Shown piece after piece: positions 46,256 through 55,208 of a DNA stretch of 64,000 bases. The translations under genes and the position numbers were made by a program. The stretch comes from Campylobacter concisus (GTDB lineage Bacteria > Campylobacterota > Campylobacteria > Campylobacterales > Campylobacteraceae). The stretch spans positions 1,116,001 through 1,180,000 of the forward strand of contig NZ_CP021642.1 of assembly GCF_003048375.1 (NCBI RefSeq), read 5' to 3'. The notes under the pieces were generated by a model. That model ran no database searches. It was not told the origin of the DNA and worked only from the letters and a program-made list of their open reading frames with translations. Position 1 is the stretch's first letter. Each line of letters starts with the position of its first letter.

Positions 46256-47035
46256 ATGACCGTCGATCTTCACAACCACACACCTCTTTGCAACCACGCA
46301 GTTGGCGAACCACTAGAATTTGTGAGATGCGCCATAAAAGCTGGCACAAGATACTTTGGTTTTAGCGATCACGCACCGATGAACTACGATGAAGCTTATA
46401 GGATGAAATTTGAAGAGATGCAAAGCTACGAAGACGAAATTTTACGTTTAAGAGAGGAATTTAGCGGTGAGATAGAAATTTTACTTGGCTACGAGATGGA
46501 CTTTTTAGATGGTTTTATGGACGAGCGAGTTTTTGCTAGAAAGGTTGATTATCTAATAGGCTCTGTCCATTTTTTTAATGGCTGGGCGTTTGACAACCCT
46601 GAATTTATCGGTGGTTACGAGGGCAAAGACTTGGATCAAATTTGGCAAGAGTATTTTGACCACATAGAAAGATCAGCCAAACTTGGTAAATTTGACATCA
46701 TGGGGCACATCGATCTTTTAAAACTCTTTAAATTTTTACCTAAAAAAGATGTCAGGGTCCTAGCTAAAAACGCGATAAAAGCGATAAAAGAGGCAAATTT
46801 GGTAGTTGAGATAAACGCAGCTGGCTTTAGAAAACCTATCGGCGAGCAGTATCCAAGCGTAAATTTACTAGAGCTCATCGCCCAAAATGATATACCTATC
46901 ACCTTTGGCTCAGACGCTCACGCCAAAGAAGATATCGGCAAAAACGGCGAAATTTGCGAGCAGATAGCTAGAAATTTGGGATATTCAAAGTGTGCGATAT
47001 TTAAAAATAGAGATAGAGAATTAGTAAAATTTTAG
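46256..47035 (+). CDS. PHP-domain histidinol-phosphatase (HisK/HisJ type)
   Basis: 259 residues. Metal ligands of the PHP fold: DLHNHTPLCNHAV (4-16), SDHAPM (35-40), EMDFLDG, GSVHFFNG, GHIDLLK and the last FGSDAHAKED. It matches HisJ-like histidinol-phosphate phosphatases of histidine synthesis. ATG 46256 follows AAAAGG. Divergent from cheZ; 87 bases before glnA. Alternative PHP substrates cannot be excluded. Confidence 0.88.
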   Translation: MTVDLHNHTPLCNHAVGEPLEFVRCAIKAGTRYFGFSDHAPMNYDEAYRMKFEEMQSYEDEILRLREEFSGEIEILLGYEMDFLDGFMDERVFARKVDYLIGSVHFFNGWAFDNPEFIGGYEGKDLDQIWQEYFDHIERSAKLGKFDIMGHIDLLKLFKFLPKKDVRVLAKNAIKAIKEANLVVEINAAGFRKPIGEQYPSVNLLELIAQNDIPITFGSDAHAKEDIGKNGEICEQIARNLGYSKCAIFKNRDRELVKF

Positions 47036-47082
47036 TTTGGGGTCAAATAAAATATAAAGATAATCTTAAATATAAAATTTTG

Positions 47083-47091
47083 TGATACAAT
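47083..47091 (+). promoter_or_regulatory. Extended -10 promoter of glnA
   Basis: TGATACAAT, an extended -10 (TG, one base, TACAAT), 32 bases before the glnA start and following T-rich sequence. No sigma-54 element (GG..GC) is seen, as expected in a genus lacking Ntr control of glnA. Confidence 0.5.
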
Positions 47092-47122
47092 ACTAAAATT
47101 GAAAACCAGAAGGAGATAAAAA

Positions 47123-48553
47123 ATGGGAAAATTTGTCCAAAACATCGATCATTTTTTTGATTTTTGCAAAGAAAATGAAGTTAAATTTGTAGATTTTAGA
47201 TTTACCGATCTAAACGGCGCTTGGCACAGCATAAGCTACAACATAAAAGCTGTTACAAAAGAGAATTTCACAAACGGCATCCCAATGGACGCTAGCTCGA
47301 TGAATGGCTGGCAGCCTATCGACAAGAGCGATATGATAATGAAGCCAGAAGCGACATCTGCGTTTTTGGACCCATTTACCTCTGATATCACAGTCGTTGT
47401 TTTTTGCGATATCTACGACATTTACAAAGGTCAAATTTATGAAAAATGCCCTCGCTCGATCGCAAAAAGAGCGATGCAATATGTAAAAGATAGCGGACTT
47501 GGCGATGAGGCATATTTTGGCCCTGAGAATGAATTTTTTGTATTTGACAACGTCAAAATCATCGACAGTCCAAACTGTGCGATGTATCAAGTAGATAGCG
47601 AAGAAGGCGAGTGGAACGACGCTGCAGACTTCAAAGATAGCTACAACACAGGTCACCGCCCACGCAGAAAAGGCGGCTACTTGATGACCCAGCCAATCGA
47701 CAGCATGGTCGATCTAAGAGCTGAAATGATGCAAGTTTTAGAGCAAGTTGGTCTTGAAGTATTTTTAGGACACCACGAGGTCGCACAAGGTCAAGGCGAG
47801 ATCGGCGTGAAATTTGGCAACTTAGTTGAGGCTGCTGACAACGTTCAAATTTACAAATACGTCGTTCGCATGGTCGCTCACCTAAACGGCAAGACAGTTA
47901 CATTTATGCCAAAACCGCTTTATGGCGACAACGGCAGCGGCATGCACGTGCATCAATCAGTCTGGAAAGATGGCAAAAATTTATTCTACAAAGAGGGCAA
48001 CTACGCAAATTTAAGTGACTTTGCAAGGCACTACATCGGCGGCGTTTTAAAACACGCAAGAAGCGTTGCAGCCTTCACAAACCCAAGCACAAACAGCTAC
48101 AAACGCCTAATCCCAGGCTTTGAAGCGCCATCTATCCTAACCTACTCGAGCCAAAACCGCTCAGCGAGCATCCGCATACCTTACGGCGCTGGCGAGAAGT
48201 CAGTTAGGGCTGAGATGAGATTTCCAGATAGCACAGCAAACCCTTATCTAGCCTTCTCAGCGATGCTAATGGCGGGCCTTGACGGCGTTAAAAACAAATA
48301 CGAGCCAGTTGGTCCGATGGATGAAAATTTATTTAAACTTCACCTTGATGAGATTAGAGAGCGTGGCATAGAGCAGCTCCCACACACACTTCGTGGCAGC
48401 CTTGAAGCGCTTATCCGCGATAACGAATACCTAAAACCGATAATGACCGATCTTTTCATCGACACTTATCAGCACATGAAATTTGAAACTCAGGTTTGGC
48501 CTTACGAAGCACGCCCAACCGCTTATGAGTTTAAGACCTGCTTCTCTTGCTAA
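47123..48553 (+). CDS. glnA: Glutamine synthetase, type I
   Basis: 476 residues. ATP-dependent synthesis of glutamine from glutamate and ammonia. Catalytic blocks: [81 protein letters not shown]. At the position of the adenylylated tyrosine (NLYDLP in E. coli) the sequence reads NLFKLH, with Phe404, so adenylylation control should be absent; the same is known for H. pylori. Ribosome site AAGGAG. Ends at a strong terminator. Confidence 0.98.
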   Translation: MGKFVQNIDHFFDFCKENEVKFVDFRFTDLNGAWHSISYNIKAVTKENFTNGIPMDASSMNGWQPIDKSDMIMKPEATSAFLDPFTSDITVVVFCDIYDIYKGQIYEKCPRSIAKRAMQYVKDSGLGDEAYFGPENEFFVFDNVKIIDSPNCAMYQVDSEEGEWNDAADFKDSYNTGHRPRRKGGYLMTQPIDSMVDLRAEMMQVLEQVGLEVFLGHHEVAQGQGEIGVKFGNLVEAADNVQIYKYVVRMVAHLNGKTVTFMPKPLYGDNGSGMHVHQSVWKDGKNLFYKEGNYANLSDFARHYIGGVLKHARSVAAFTNPSTNSYKRLIPGFEAPSILTYSSQNRSASIRIPYGAGEKSVRAEMRFPDSTANPYLAFSAMLMAGLDGVKNKYEPVGPMDENLFKLHLDEIRERGIEQLPHTLRGSLEALIRDNEYLKPIMTDLFIDTYQHMKFETQVWPYEARPTAYEFKTCFSC

Positions 48554-48559
48554 AAAGAG

Positions 48560-48595
48560 AGTCTCCAAGCTCATTTTGGGCTTGGAGACTTTTTT
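48560..48595 (+). terminator. Rho-independent terminator of glnA
   Basis: Perfect 11-base-pair stem AGTCTCCAAGC / GCTTGGAGACT with a 9-base loop, followed by six T, starting 7 bases after the stop codon. Confidence 0.93.
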
Positions 48596-49078
48596 AATCA
48601 AATTTAAAATATAAAATCCTGCGGCTATTGAATTTAGAGCTAAATCCAATAAGCTCTATCGCTTAGAAATTTTTTAACCACAACAGATAAATTTTTAAAA
48701 AATATAAAATCTATATAGTTAAATTTTGAGCTAAACTTGGCTTTACGCACAAGAATAAATTTTAAATTTAATAAGCCAAAACTCATGCAAATTTAGAAAT
48801 TTAAAGCTTATATATAAAAATAGTCATAGCAGATAAATTTGAGCTAAATTTGATTTTGCAAACAAGGGGTAAATTTGCCAGAGTTTTAAATTTATCTGCA
48901 TCATTAAAAGCTCAAATTTAATAAGCCCTAGCTCTTTTAAATTTGTAATATAAATTTGAGATTTTATTTAGTCAGGATAGCAGCAGATAAATTCATTAAA
49001 AAACTTTTATTTATAAATTTACGCCAAAAAGCTAAATTTAAAACGCTAAATCAAGCAAATTTGCAAAGAGCCAAATCC
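48596..49078. repeat. Gene-free region with diverged direct repeats
   Basis: About 480 bases, AT-rich, without a coding frame. Similar words recur: AGCAGATAAATT near 48832 and 48980 (and CAACAGATAAATT near 48681), TTGAGCTAAA near 48728 and 48840, and AAATTTAATAAGCC near 48764 and 48915. The words come in the same order, pointing to two or three old copies of a unit of about 150 bases. Function unknown. Confidence 0.45.
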
Positions 49079-50740
49079 CTAGCTATTTTGCACTTCAGGC
49101 TGTCCAAAGAGCCTATTTGCCTCTTTTATCACGCCCTCTTCTCTTTGTTTTTTAAGCTCCTCTGGGCTTTTGCTCTGACTTAGCGACATCAGCTCTTTTG
49201 CAAAGTCATTTTGAGACTGAGATAGCGCATTTACCCTAGTTTCAGGCACTACGGCTGGCTGGCTTGCTGGCTCATCTTTTTGCTCGTCTTGCTGCCTAGC
49301 CTTTATCTTAGCGATCTCCTCATCAAGGTAGCTATATTTATCCTGTGGCTCTTGTGGCGGAGTTTGTGGCTCAGGCTTTGGGGCAAGAATTTGAGTCTTA
49401 GCATTTACAATTTTTATTTTTTTACCAAAAATTGTATGTAAAATTTCATGCATTACGCCCCAGCTTTTTTTGAAAAATGCCAGATCATCGCCAGTTGCAT
49501 TGACGACTAAGCCAAGCTCATTTTCATTTAAAAAGCTAAAACTTATGTGATTTTTAAAAATTTCACCAAGCTCAAAACTTCTATCATAAATTTTTGCCAC
49601 AAACTGCTCGTATGGCGTCTTTGGCGCTTCTTTTATGGCTAAAATTTGCTCACTCACGCCAGCTTTTGGCTCCATAGCCACGCTAGGCTCGCTCTTAGCA
49701 AGCTTTATAGCTTCATCGATATCTTGCAGATTTAGCGCCTCTATCATCATAAAAAGCATAAGCATCAGCACAAAGCCATTGTCGCTTGATACGCTTAGCA
49801 TCGACTTTGCCTGCGCCAAAATCCTAAAAAATCTCTCATATATAAGAAGCGAAAATTTTGGGTCGTTGTCTAAAAATCTCTGCTTTAAATTTGCCAAAAT
49901 TTCATCTATGATCATCTCTGGCTCATAAGTCTCAAGCTCGGTTACTAGCACCCTAATGGCGTTTTTATCGGCATTTGCGACGTGCTCAATGATCTGCTCG
50001 ATCCTACTTGGATCAAGAAGTCCAAGCATCGCTGCCACGCTTGATTTTGTGATATTACCAGCGCCATAAATGATAGCTTGATCAAGAAGCGTTAGCGTAT
50101 CTCTTAGCGAGCCGCCGCCGCTTCTAGCTAGTATCTCAAGCGCCTCCCTCTCGTAGTTCACGCCCTCTTTACTAAGGATAAATTCAAGATGTTTTACGAT
50201 CTCGTATCTGCTTATTTGCTTAAATCTAAAATGCTGCGTTCTTGAAAGCACAGTCGTTGGAAGCTTTAGCGGATCGGTCGTTGCTAAGATAAATTTAACA
50301 TAGCTTGGCGGCTCTTCAAGCGTTTTAAGAAGGGCGTTAAACGCCTCTTTTGTTAGCATATGCACTTCGTCGATGATGAAAATTTTATATCTAGCAGCCG
50401 TAGGAGCGTATTTTGTCTGCTCGATGAGCTCTCTTATGTCGTCGATCTTTCTGTGGCTAGCTGCGTCCATCTCGATGATGTCCATGTGGCGCGACTCGTT
50501 TGCCATCACGCACTGCGCACAGACCTCACAAGGCCTAGAAGTTGGCCCTTTCTCGCAAACCAAAGCCTTTGCAAATATCCTAGCACTCGATGTCTTACCG
50601 CTTCCCCTAAGGCCTGAAAACAAATAAGCATGGCTCACTCTGTTTTCGTCAAGTGCGTGGGTTAGGCTCTTGCTTACGGCTTCTTGTCCGATGAGCTCGT
50701 CAAAATTTTTTGGTCGATATTTTAGGGCTAGTGCTTGCAA
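49079..50740 (-). CDS. dnaX: DNA polymerase III subunits gamma/tau
   Basis: 553 residues from the TTG at 50740, preferred to a TTG six codons upstream because AAGGA lies 6 bases away and the product then begins MQALALKYRPKNFDEL, the family start. Clamp-loader ATPase with GLRGSGKTSSARIFA, four zinc cysteines (CEKG..CEVCAQC), DEVHMLTKEAFNALLKTLEEPP and the SRTQHFRF sensor. The C-terminal 200 residues are variable, as in tau. Leftward, monocistronic or first of a unit. Confidence 0.96.
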   Translation of the reverse strand: MQALALKYRPKNFDELIGQEAVSKSLTHALDENRVSHAYLFSGLRGSGKTSSARIFAKALVCEKGPTSRPCEVCAQCVMANESRHMDIIEMDAASHRKIDDIRELIEQTKYAPTAARYKIFIIDEVHMLTKEAFNALLKTLEEPPSYVKFILATTDPLKLPTTVLSRTQHFRFKQISRYEIVKHLEFILSKEGVNYEREALEILARSGGGSLRDTLTLLDQAIIYGAGNITKSSVAAMLGLLDPSRIEQIIEHVANADKNAIRVLVTELETYEPEMIIDEILANLKQRFLDNDPKFSLLIYERFFRILAQAKSMLSVSSDNGFVLMLMLFMMIEALNLQDIDEAIKLAKSEPSVAMEPKAGVSEQILAIKEAPKTPYEQFVAKIYDRSFELGEIFKNHISFSFLNENELGLVVNATGDDLAFFKKSWGVMHEILHTIFGKKIKIVNAKTQILAPKPEPQTPPQEPQDKYSYLDEEIAKIKARQQDEQKDEPASQPAVVPETRVNALSQSQNDFAKELMSLSQSKSPEELKKQREEGVIKEANRLFGQPEVQNS

Positions 50741-50857
50741 CTGCTTTCCTTTTTGCAATTTTAATTTGCTGATTTTATAAAAAAAGGCATAAATTTATGG
50801 TTATGATAAAGTTAAATTTTGCTAAATTTAAGCCAAACTTTAGCGGAAAGGATAAAT

Positions 50858-51466
50858 TTGCAAGCATTTATATCTGGATTTTTCACCTCTTTATCGCTCA
50901 TTTTAGCCATTGGCGCGCAAAACGCATTTGTGCTAAAACAGGGCATTAAAAGAGAAAATATCTTTATCATTTGCCTTATTTGCGCCATTAGTGACGCCCT
51001 CTTGATCTTTGCAGGAGTTTTTGGGCTTGGTAGCCTCGTGCAAAATTTCTCCATCATCAAGCAAATCGCCCTATATGGTGGCTTTTTATTTTTACTATTT
51101 TACGCGCTAAAGAGCTTTCACTCGTGCTTTTTTAAGGATCTTAGTATGGATACCAGCAGCGATTATGCCAGATCAAATTTAAAGAAAAACATCCTTTTAA
51201 CGCTCGCTTTTACCTGGCTAAACCCTCACGTCTATCTTGACACCATGATCCTAATAGGCTCGGTTTCGACTAAATTTAAAGAAGAAAATTTGATATTTGG
51301 CGTGGGAGCTAGCCTTGCCTCGTTTTGCTTTTTCTTCGCACTTGGCTATCTGGCTAGGTTTTTAGCGCCTATTTTTGCAAGGCCCATCTCTTGGAAAGTT
51401 TTAGAGTTTTTTGTCGGCCTCATCATGCTCGCCCTTGCTTTCATGCTCATTTTTGCTAGCTTCTAG
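50858..51466 (+). CDS. LysE/ArgO-family amino-acid exporter
   Basis: 202 residues starting at the TTG 50858, which follows AAGGA by 5 bases; the longer frame from 50819 lacks a signal. The start MQAFISGFFTSLSLILAIGAQNAFVLKQG is near-identical in layout to ArgO/LysE, with six membrane helices and TWLNPHVYLDT as the second family motif. Exports basic amino acids (lysine or arginine) in relatives. Its last 66 bases overlap the convergent ccoS gene. Confidence 0.92.
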   Translation: MQAFISGFFTSLSLILAIGAQNAFVLKQGIKRENIFIICLICAISDALLIFAGVFGLGSLVQNFSIIKQIALYGGFLFLLFYALKSFHSCFFKDLSMDTSSDYARSNLKKNILLTLAFTWLNPHVYLDTMILIGSVSTKFKEENLIFGVGASLASFCFFFALGYLARFLAPIFARPISWKVLEFFVGLIMLALAFMLIFASF

Positions 51467-51670
51467 CCTCTTTTTTAGAGCCTCTTTTTTGCGAAGTTCG
51501 AGCGCATAGGCTTCATTTAGCGCGTCTTCGTCGTCCAAATTCGCTCCGTCTAAAAATTTGCGGTAGTCTTCAAACTGCCTATTTTTTATCCCCCAAAGCA
51601 CGCCAAAAAGCAGGGCCGCCCCCATCAAAACCGAGATAAAAACAAGCATGGCAAGAGTCGTTGTATCCAC
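51401..51670 (-). CDS. ccoS: cbb3 oxidase assembly protein CcoS (FixS)
   Basis: 89 residues: one N-terminal membrane helix (about 6-27, LAMLVFISVLMGAALLFGVLWGI) followed by QFEDYRKFLDGANLDDED, the CcoS signature, and a charged tail longer than usual. Needed for cofactor insertion into cytochrome cbb3. GTG start at 51670 overlaps the ccoI stop by one base (TAGTG). The last 66 bases are antisense to the LysE-type gene. Confidence 0.88.
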   Translation of the reverse strand: MDTTTLAMLVFISVLMGAALLFGVLWGIKNRQFEDYRKFLDGANLDDEDALNEAYALELRKKEALKKRLEASKNEHESKGEHDEADKKL

Positions 51671-54049
51671 TATTTGTCCTTAAATTTTCTAACTATAAAA
51701 AGCGAGTTTAGTATGACGCTTAGCGAGCTTGCCGACATGAAAAGCGCAGCAAATAGCGGCATGACGTAGCCACACACGGCAAATGGCAGGCTAAGGGCGT
51801 TATAAAGCAGGCAAAAGAGCAAATTTTGCTTTATCGTTTTATAAGTAAATTTTGAAATTTTCACCGCTTTTGCAAGGCTTTGCAGGCTATCATCAAGTAG
51901 CACCACGTCGCTTTTTTCTAAGCTCACCGCCGCGCCACTTCCCATGCAAATAGCCACGTGAGCAAGGCTAAGCGCAGCTGCGTCGTTTATGCCGTCCCCC
52001 ACCATCAGCACCTTTTTGCCCTGCTGCTTAAGACCAGCTATAAATTTAGCCTTTTCATCAGGCAGCATCCCTGCTCCAAACTCGCTCACGCCAAGCTCAT
52101 CTGCCACATTTTTTACCACATTTTGCACGTCGCCACTTAGGATACACACACTCATACCAGCGCTCTTTAGCTCGTTCATAAGCGCCTTTGCTTCGGGCTT
52201 TACGCTATCTTTTAGGTAAAATTTAGCCACCAGCTCGCCCTGCTTGCCAACAAAAAAGCTCACATTTTCTTCGCTCTCATCAAATTTCACCCCATTTTCA
52301 GCCAAAAAGCGCCTACTTCCAGCCACAAAATGCTCACCAATAATATCAGCGCTAACTCCCTTTGCCACGCTTAAATTTGCATTTTCAAGCTCAACTTTTT
52401 TTGCGCCTTTTTGCTTTAAAAGCTCAGCCACTGCCACGCTTATTTGGTGGTTTGAGATGAGACAAAGCGAGTAAATTTTATCTATACTCGCGCCATCTTT
52501 TATAAAAAACTCGCCAACTTCAAATTTAGCCTTTGTGAGCGTCCCAGTTTTGTCAAAGACCGCCACGTCGCACTTTGCAAGGCTTTCAAAAAATTTAGCC
52601 TCCTTAAAAAGCACCTTGTTTTTAAAGGCAACCCCAAGGGCGCAGACGCTGCTAACTGGCGTGGCAAGGGCAAGCGCACAAGGGCAAGCGATCACGATGA
52701 CGCTCACGGCTGTCACTACCGCTTCTGAAAAGCTAAATTTAAAATACCAAAACCAAAATGTAAAAAATGCTAGAGTTAGCACGCCAAGAGAGAATTTCGA
52801 GGCGATTTTATTGACTGCTAGCTCGATATTTGGCTTTTTTAGCTCTGCGTTTTGGAGTAAATTTATAAGCTTATTAAGATATGAGTTTTTTAAAAATTTG
52901 CCCTGCCTCATAGACGATCTGCCCGTTTAGACAGACAACGCCACTTTTAACCTCGTCTCCACAGCTTAGCAAAAGTGGCAAACTTTCGCCTGTTAAGCTT
53001 GAGCTATCCACGCTTGCCTCGCCACTAAGCACCACCCCATCAAGTAGCGCCCTCTCGCCTGATCTAAGCACGATCTTTTCGCCTAAATTTACATCCTTTG
53101 GCTCTTTTAAAATGTCCTTGCCGTCCTCTAAAACGCACACCTTTGCAAGCAACATATCGCTTAAAAAATTTGAAGTCTCAAGTGCCTTTTTCTTGCCTAA
53201 AATTTCTAAAAATTTACCGATAAAAACAAAGGTTATGATCATCGCAACCGAGTCAAAATAGCTCTCGCCGCTTCTTGTAAGCATCGCAAAAACCGAGTAG
53301 ATATAGGTTATGCTAGCCCCCGTGATAACGAGCAGGTCCATATTTGGCGAGGCGTTTTTAATGGCGATCTTTGCCCCCTTGAAAAACTCGCTACCAGTGT
53401 AAAAAAGCACAGGCGTTGCCAGCACAAACTGCGCGAAGCTTAGCAGGTCTTTCACGTCGCTTCTGATACCGCTAAAGTAGCCACCATACTGCGCGATCGC
53501 CAGCCACATGATATTCATCGTGGCAAAGACGCCAACAAGCGCTTTTGCGTAGAAATTTCGCCTTTTTTTGACTAGCTCGTCCTCTTTTTGGCTCGCTGCG
53601 TAGGCCTTTGGAGTGTAGCCAACGGCGTAAATTTTCTCGATTATCTGCTCCACCAAAAGCTCTTGCTCATCGTAAACGATGACTGCCTTTTGGCTAAGCG
53701 AGTTGATATTTACCTCCAAGATACCAGGTAGGCTAAAAAGCGCCTTTTCAAGCAGCCAGATGCACGCTGAGCAGGTGATGCCGTCAATGAGAAGCGAAAT
53801 TTTAGAAAACTCGCCCTCTTTTGTCACTAGCTCGCTAAAATTTGCCGCTAAATTTTTGACATTTGCGCCGCTATTAGCAGGATTTAGCGTGTTTTTGCCA
53901 AGTCGTTCATAAAACTCGCCAAGGCCATTTTCATTTAAAATTTCATAGACGCCTTTGCAGCCGACGCAACAAAACTTAAGCCCGCCTTTAGCCTCTATCA
54001 TAGCGCTTTCATCAAAGCTTTGCTTGCAGTGAGCACACCTACACTTCAC
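51670..54049 (-). pseudogene. ccoI: Copper P1B-ATPase CcoI (FixI) interrupted by a frameshift
   Basis: Two frames make one ATPase of about 790 residues, the length of the C. jejuni homologue. 54049-52874 encodes an N-terminal cysteine-rich segment (CAHCKQS; FCCVGCKG), a heavy-metal domain with GITCSAC, the first membrane helices and the actuator (TGESLP). 52911-51670 encodes the CPC membrane motif (IACPCALALATP), DKTGTLT and GDGINDAAAL. They join at T5A6 on the minus strand (52896-52886), where one extra base breaks the frame after YEAGQIFK. Supplies copper to cbb3 oxidase with ccoS. GTG start overlaps the regulator stop. May be a real mutation, a slippage site or a sequencing error. Confidence 0.85.
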
Positions 54050-54666
54050 GGGCGCTTCTTTTTAAGCTGGTCTAAATAGCCATATATCGTGATCTTTGAG
54101 ACGTTTAGCTTGGCTGCCACGACCTCGATAGCGCCCTTTATGTTAAAAATGCCCTTTTCGTTCATAAAGCCAACGAGCTCTAGCTTTTGCTCTTTTTTAA
54201 GCTTCTTACCCTCGTTTTTGGCGATGATTTTGTCGATTAAATTTAAAACTATCTGCATCACATCGTCATTTTGCTCGCTCTTTGGCTCATTTTCACTCGT
54301 CTTTAAGAAATTCCCAGCCATTTCAAAAAGGCTCTTTGCCACGCTCGCATCGACATTTACGCATATCGCCCCTATGATCTCGCCTGCTTCATCTCTGATA
54401 AAGGCGGTTGAAGACTTCACCAGCTTTTCGTCCTTTGTAAAAAAGTAGTTTGCCACGTAGTCGTCTTTGAAATTTTTACTATTTAAGACCTCACTTACAA
54501 GATGGTCAAAGCTTTGTCCGACCTTTCTGCCAGTGACGTCGCCAGCTACATATACGACTGAGCACTGCGGGTGTGAGAGATCGTGTAGCACGACTTCGCA
54601 GGCAAATGGCGAGCTTTTTTGTATGAGATTTGCCGTTGGGATAAATGCCTTTAATATATGGTGCAT
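54046..54666 (-). CDS. YheO/DauR-type PAS-HTH transcriptional regulator
   Basis: 206 residues. The N-terminal YheO-like PAS domain (about 1-115; FACEVVLHDLSHPQCSVVYVA and SSTAFIRDEAGEIIGAICVNVD) is followed by a C-terminal HTH (about 150-206; GAIEVVAAKLNVSKITIYGYLDQLKKK). Relatives include DauR, which controls D-amino-acid use. It is divergent from ridA and the threonine-synthase-like gene across 147 bases, so these are the likely targets. ATG 54666 follows AAAGGCG. Confidence 0.88.
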   Translation of the reverse strand: MHHILKAFIPTANLIQKSSPFACEVVLHDLSHPQCSVVYVAGDVTGRKVGQSFDHLVSEVLNSKNFKDDYVANYFFTKDEKLVKSSTAFIRDEAGEIIGAICVNVDASVAKSLFEMAGNFLKTSENEPKSEQNDDVMQIVLNLIDKIIAKNEGKKLKKEQKLELVGFMNEKGIFNIKGAIEVVAAKLNVSKITIYGYLDQLKKKRP

Positions 54667-54813
54667 AAGGCGCCTTTTGTTTTTGTTTAAGTTTAGCCAA
54701 AATATTTTTAAAATTTCGATAAGAAAAAATATAATTTTTTATGAAAATTTATGAAATTTAAGTGGTAATAATAATTTTTTATCTATAATCCTTTAAATTT
54801 TTAAGGAGAAAAT

Positions 54814-55197
54814 ATGAAAATTTATGAGACCGAAATTTCAAAAAAGAAAAAGGCTCACTACTCTTTGGCGACCGAGCACAACGGCATCCTCTACATCTCA
54901 GGTCAGCTTAGCATGGACCCAAAGACTAGGCAGATCCCAGAGGGGCTAAAGGCGCAAACAAGACAGGCTTTAAAAAACCTTGATAATGTGCTAAAACTAG
55001 CAAATGCGACAAGAAATGACATCTTGATGTGCCGCATCTATACGCCAGATATCGACTTTTGGGACGAGATAGATGACGAGTATGCGCTATTTTTTGGCGA
55101 GCACAAGCCAGCTCGCGTCGTAGTACCAACAAACAAACTTCACTTTGGCTGCCTGCTAGAGATCGAAGCCACAGCGATACTTGATAGAAAATTTTAA
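54814..55197 (+). CDS. RidA-family enamine/imine deaminase
   Basis: 127 residues. Hydrolyses reactive enamines and imines made by PLP enzymes. Typical blocks: YSLATEHNGILYISGQL, LKNLDNVLKLANATRNDILMCRIYTPD and HKPARVVVPTNKLHFGCLLEIEATA with the carboxylate-binding arginine (in PARV). AAGGAG ribosome site. 11 bases upstream of a PLP lyase gene, its probable source of substrate. Confidence 0.93.
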   Translation: MKIYETEISKKKKAHYSLATEHNGILYISGQLSMDPKTRQIPEGLKAQTRQALKNLDNVLKLANATRNDILMCRIYTPDIDFWDEIDDEYALFFGEHKPARVVVPTNKLHFGCLLEIEATAILDRKF

Positions 55198-55208
55198 AAG
55201 GAGCAAAA

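Noticed and set aside
52874-52911. Deliberate two-protein organisation of the copper ATPase
   Set aside because: The break falls inside the conserved core after the actuator domain; P1B ATPases are not known as two chains, and the ATG at 52911 lacks a good ribosome site.
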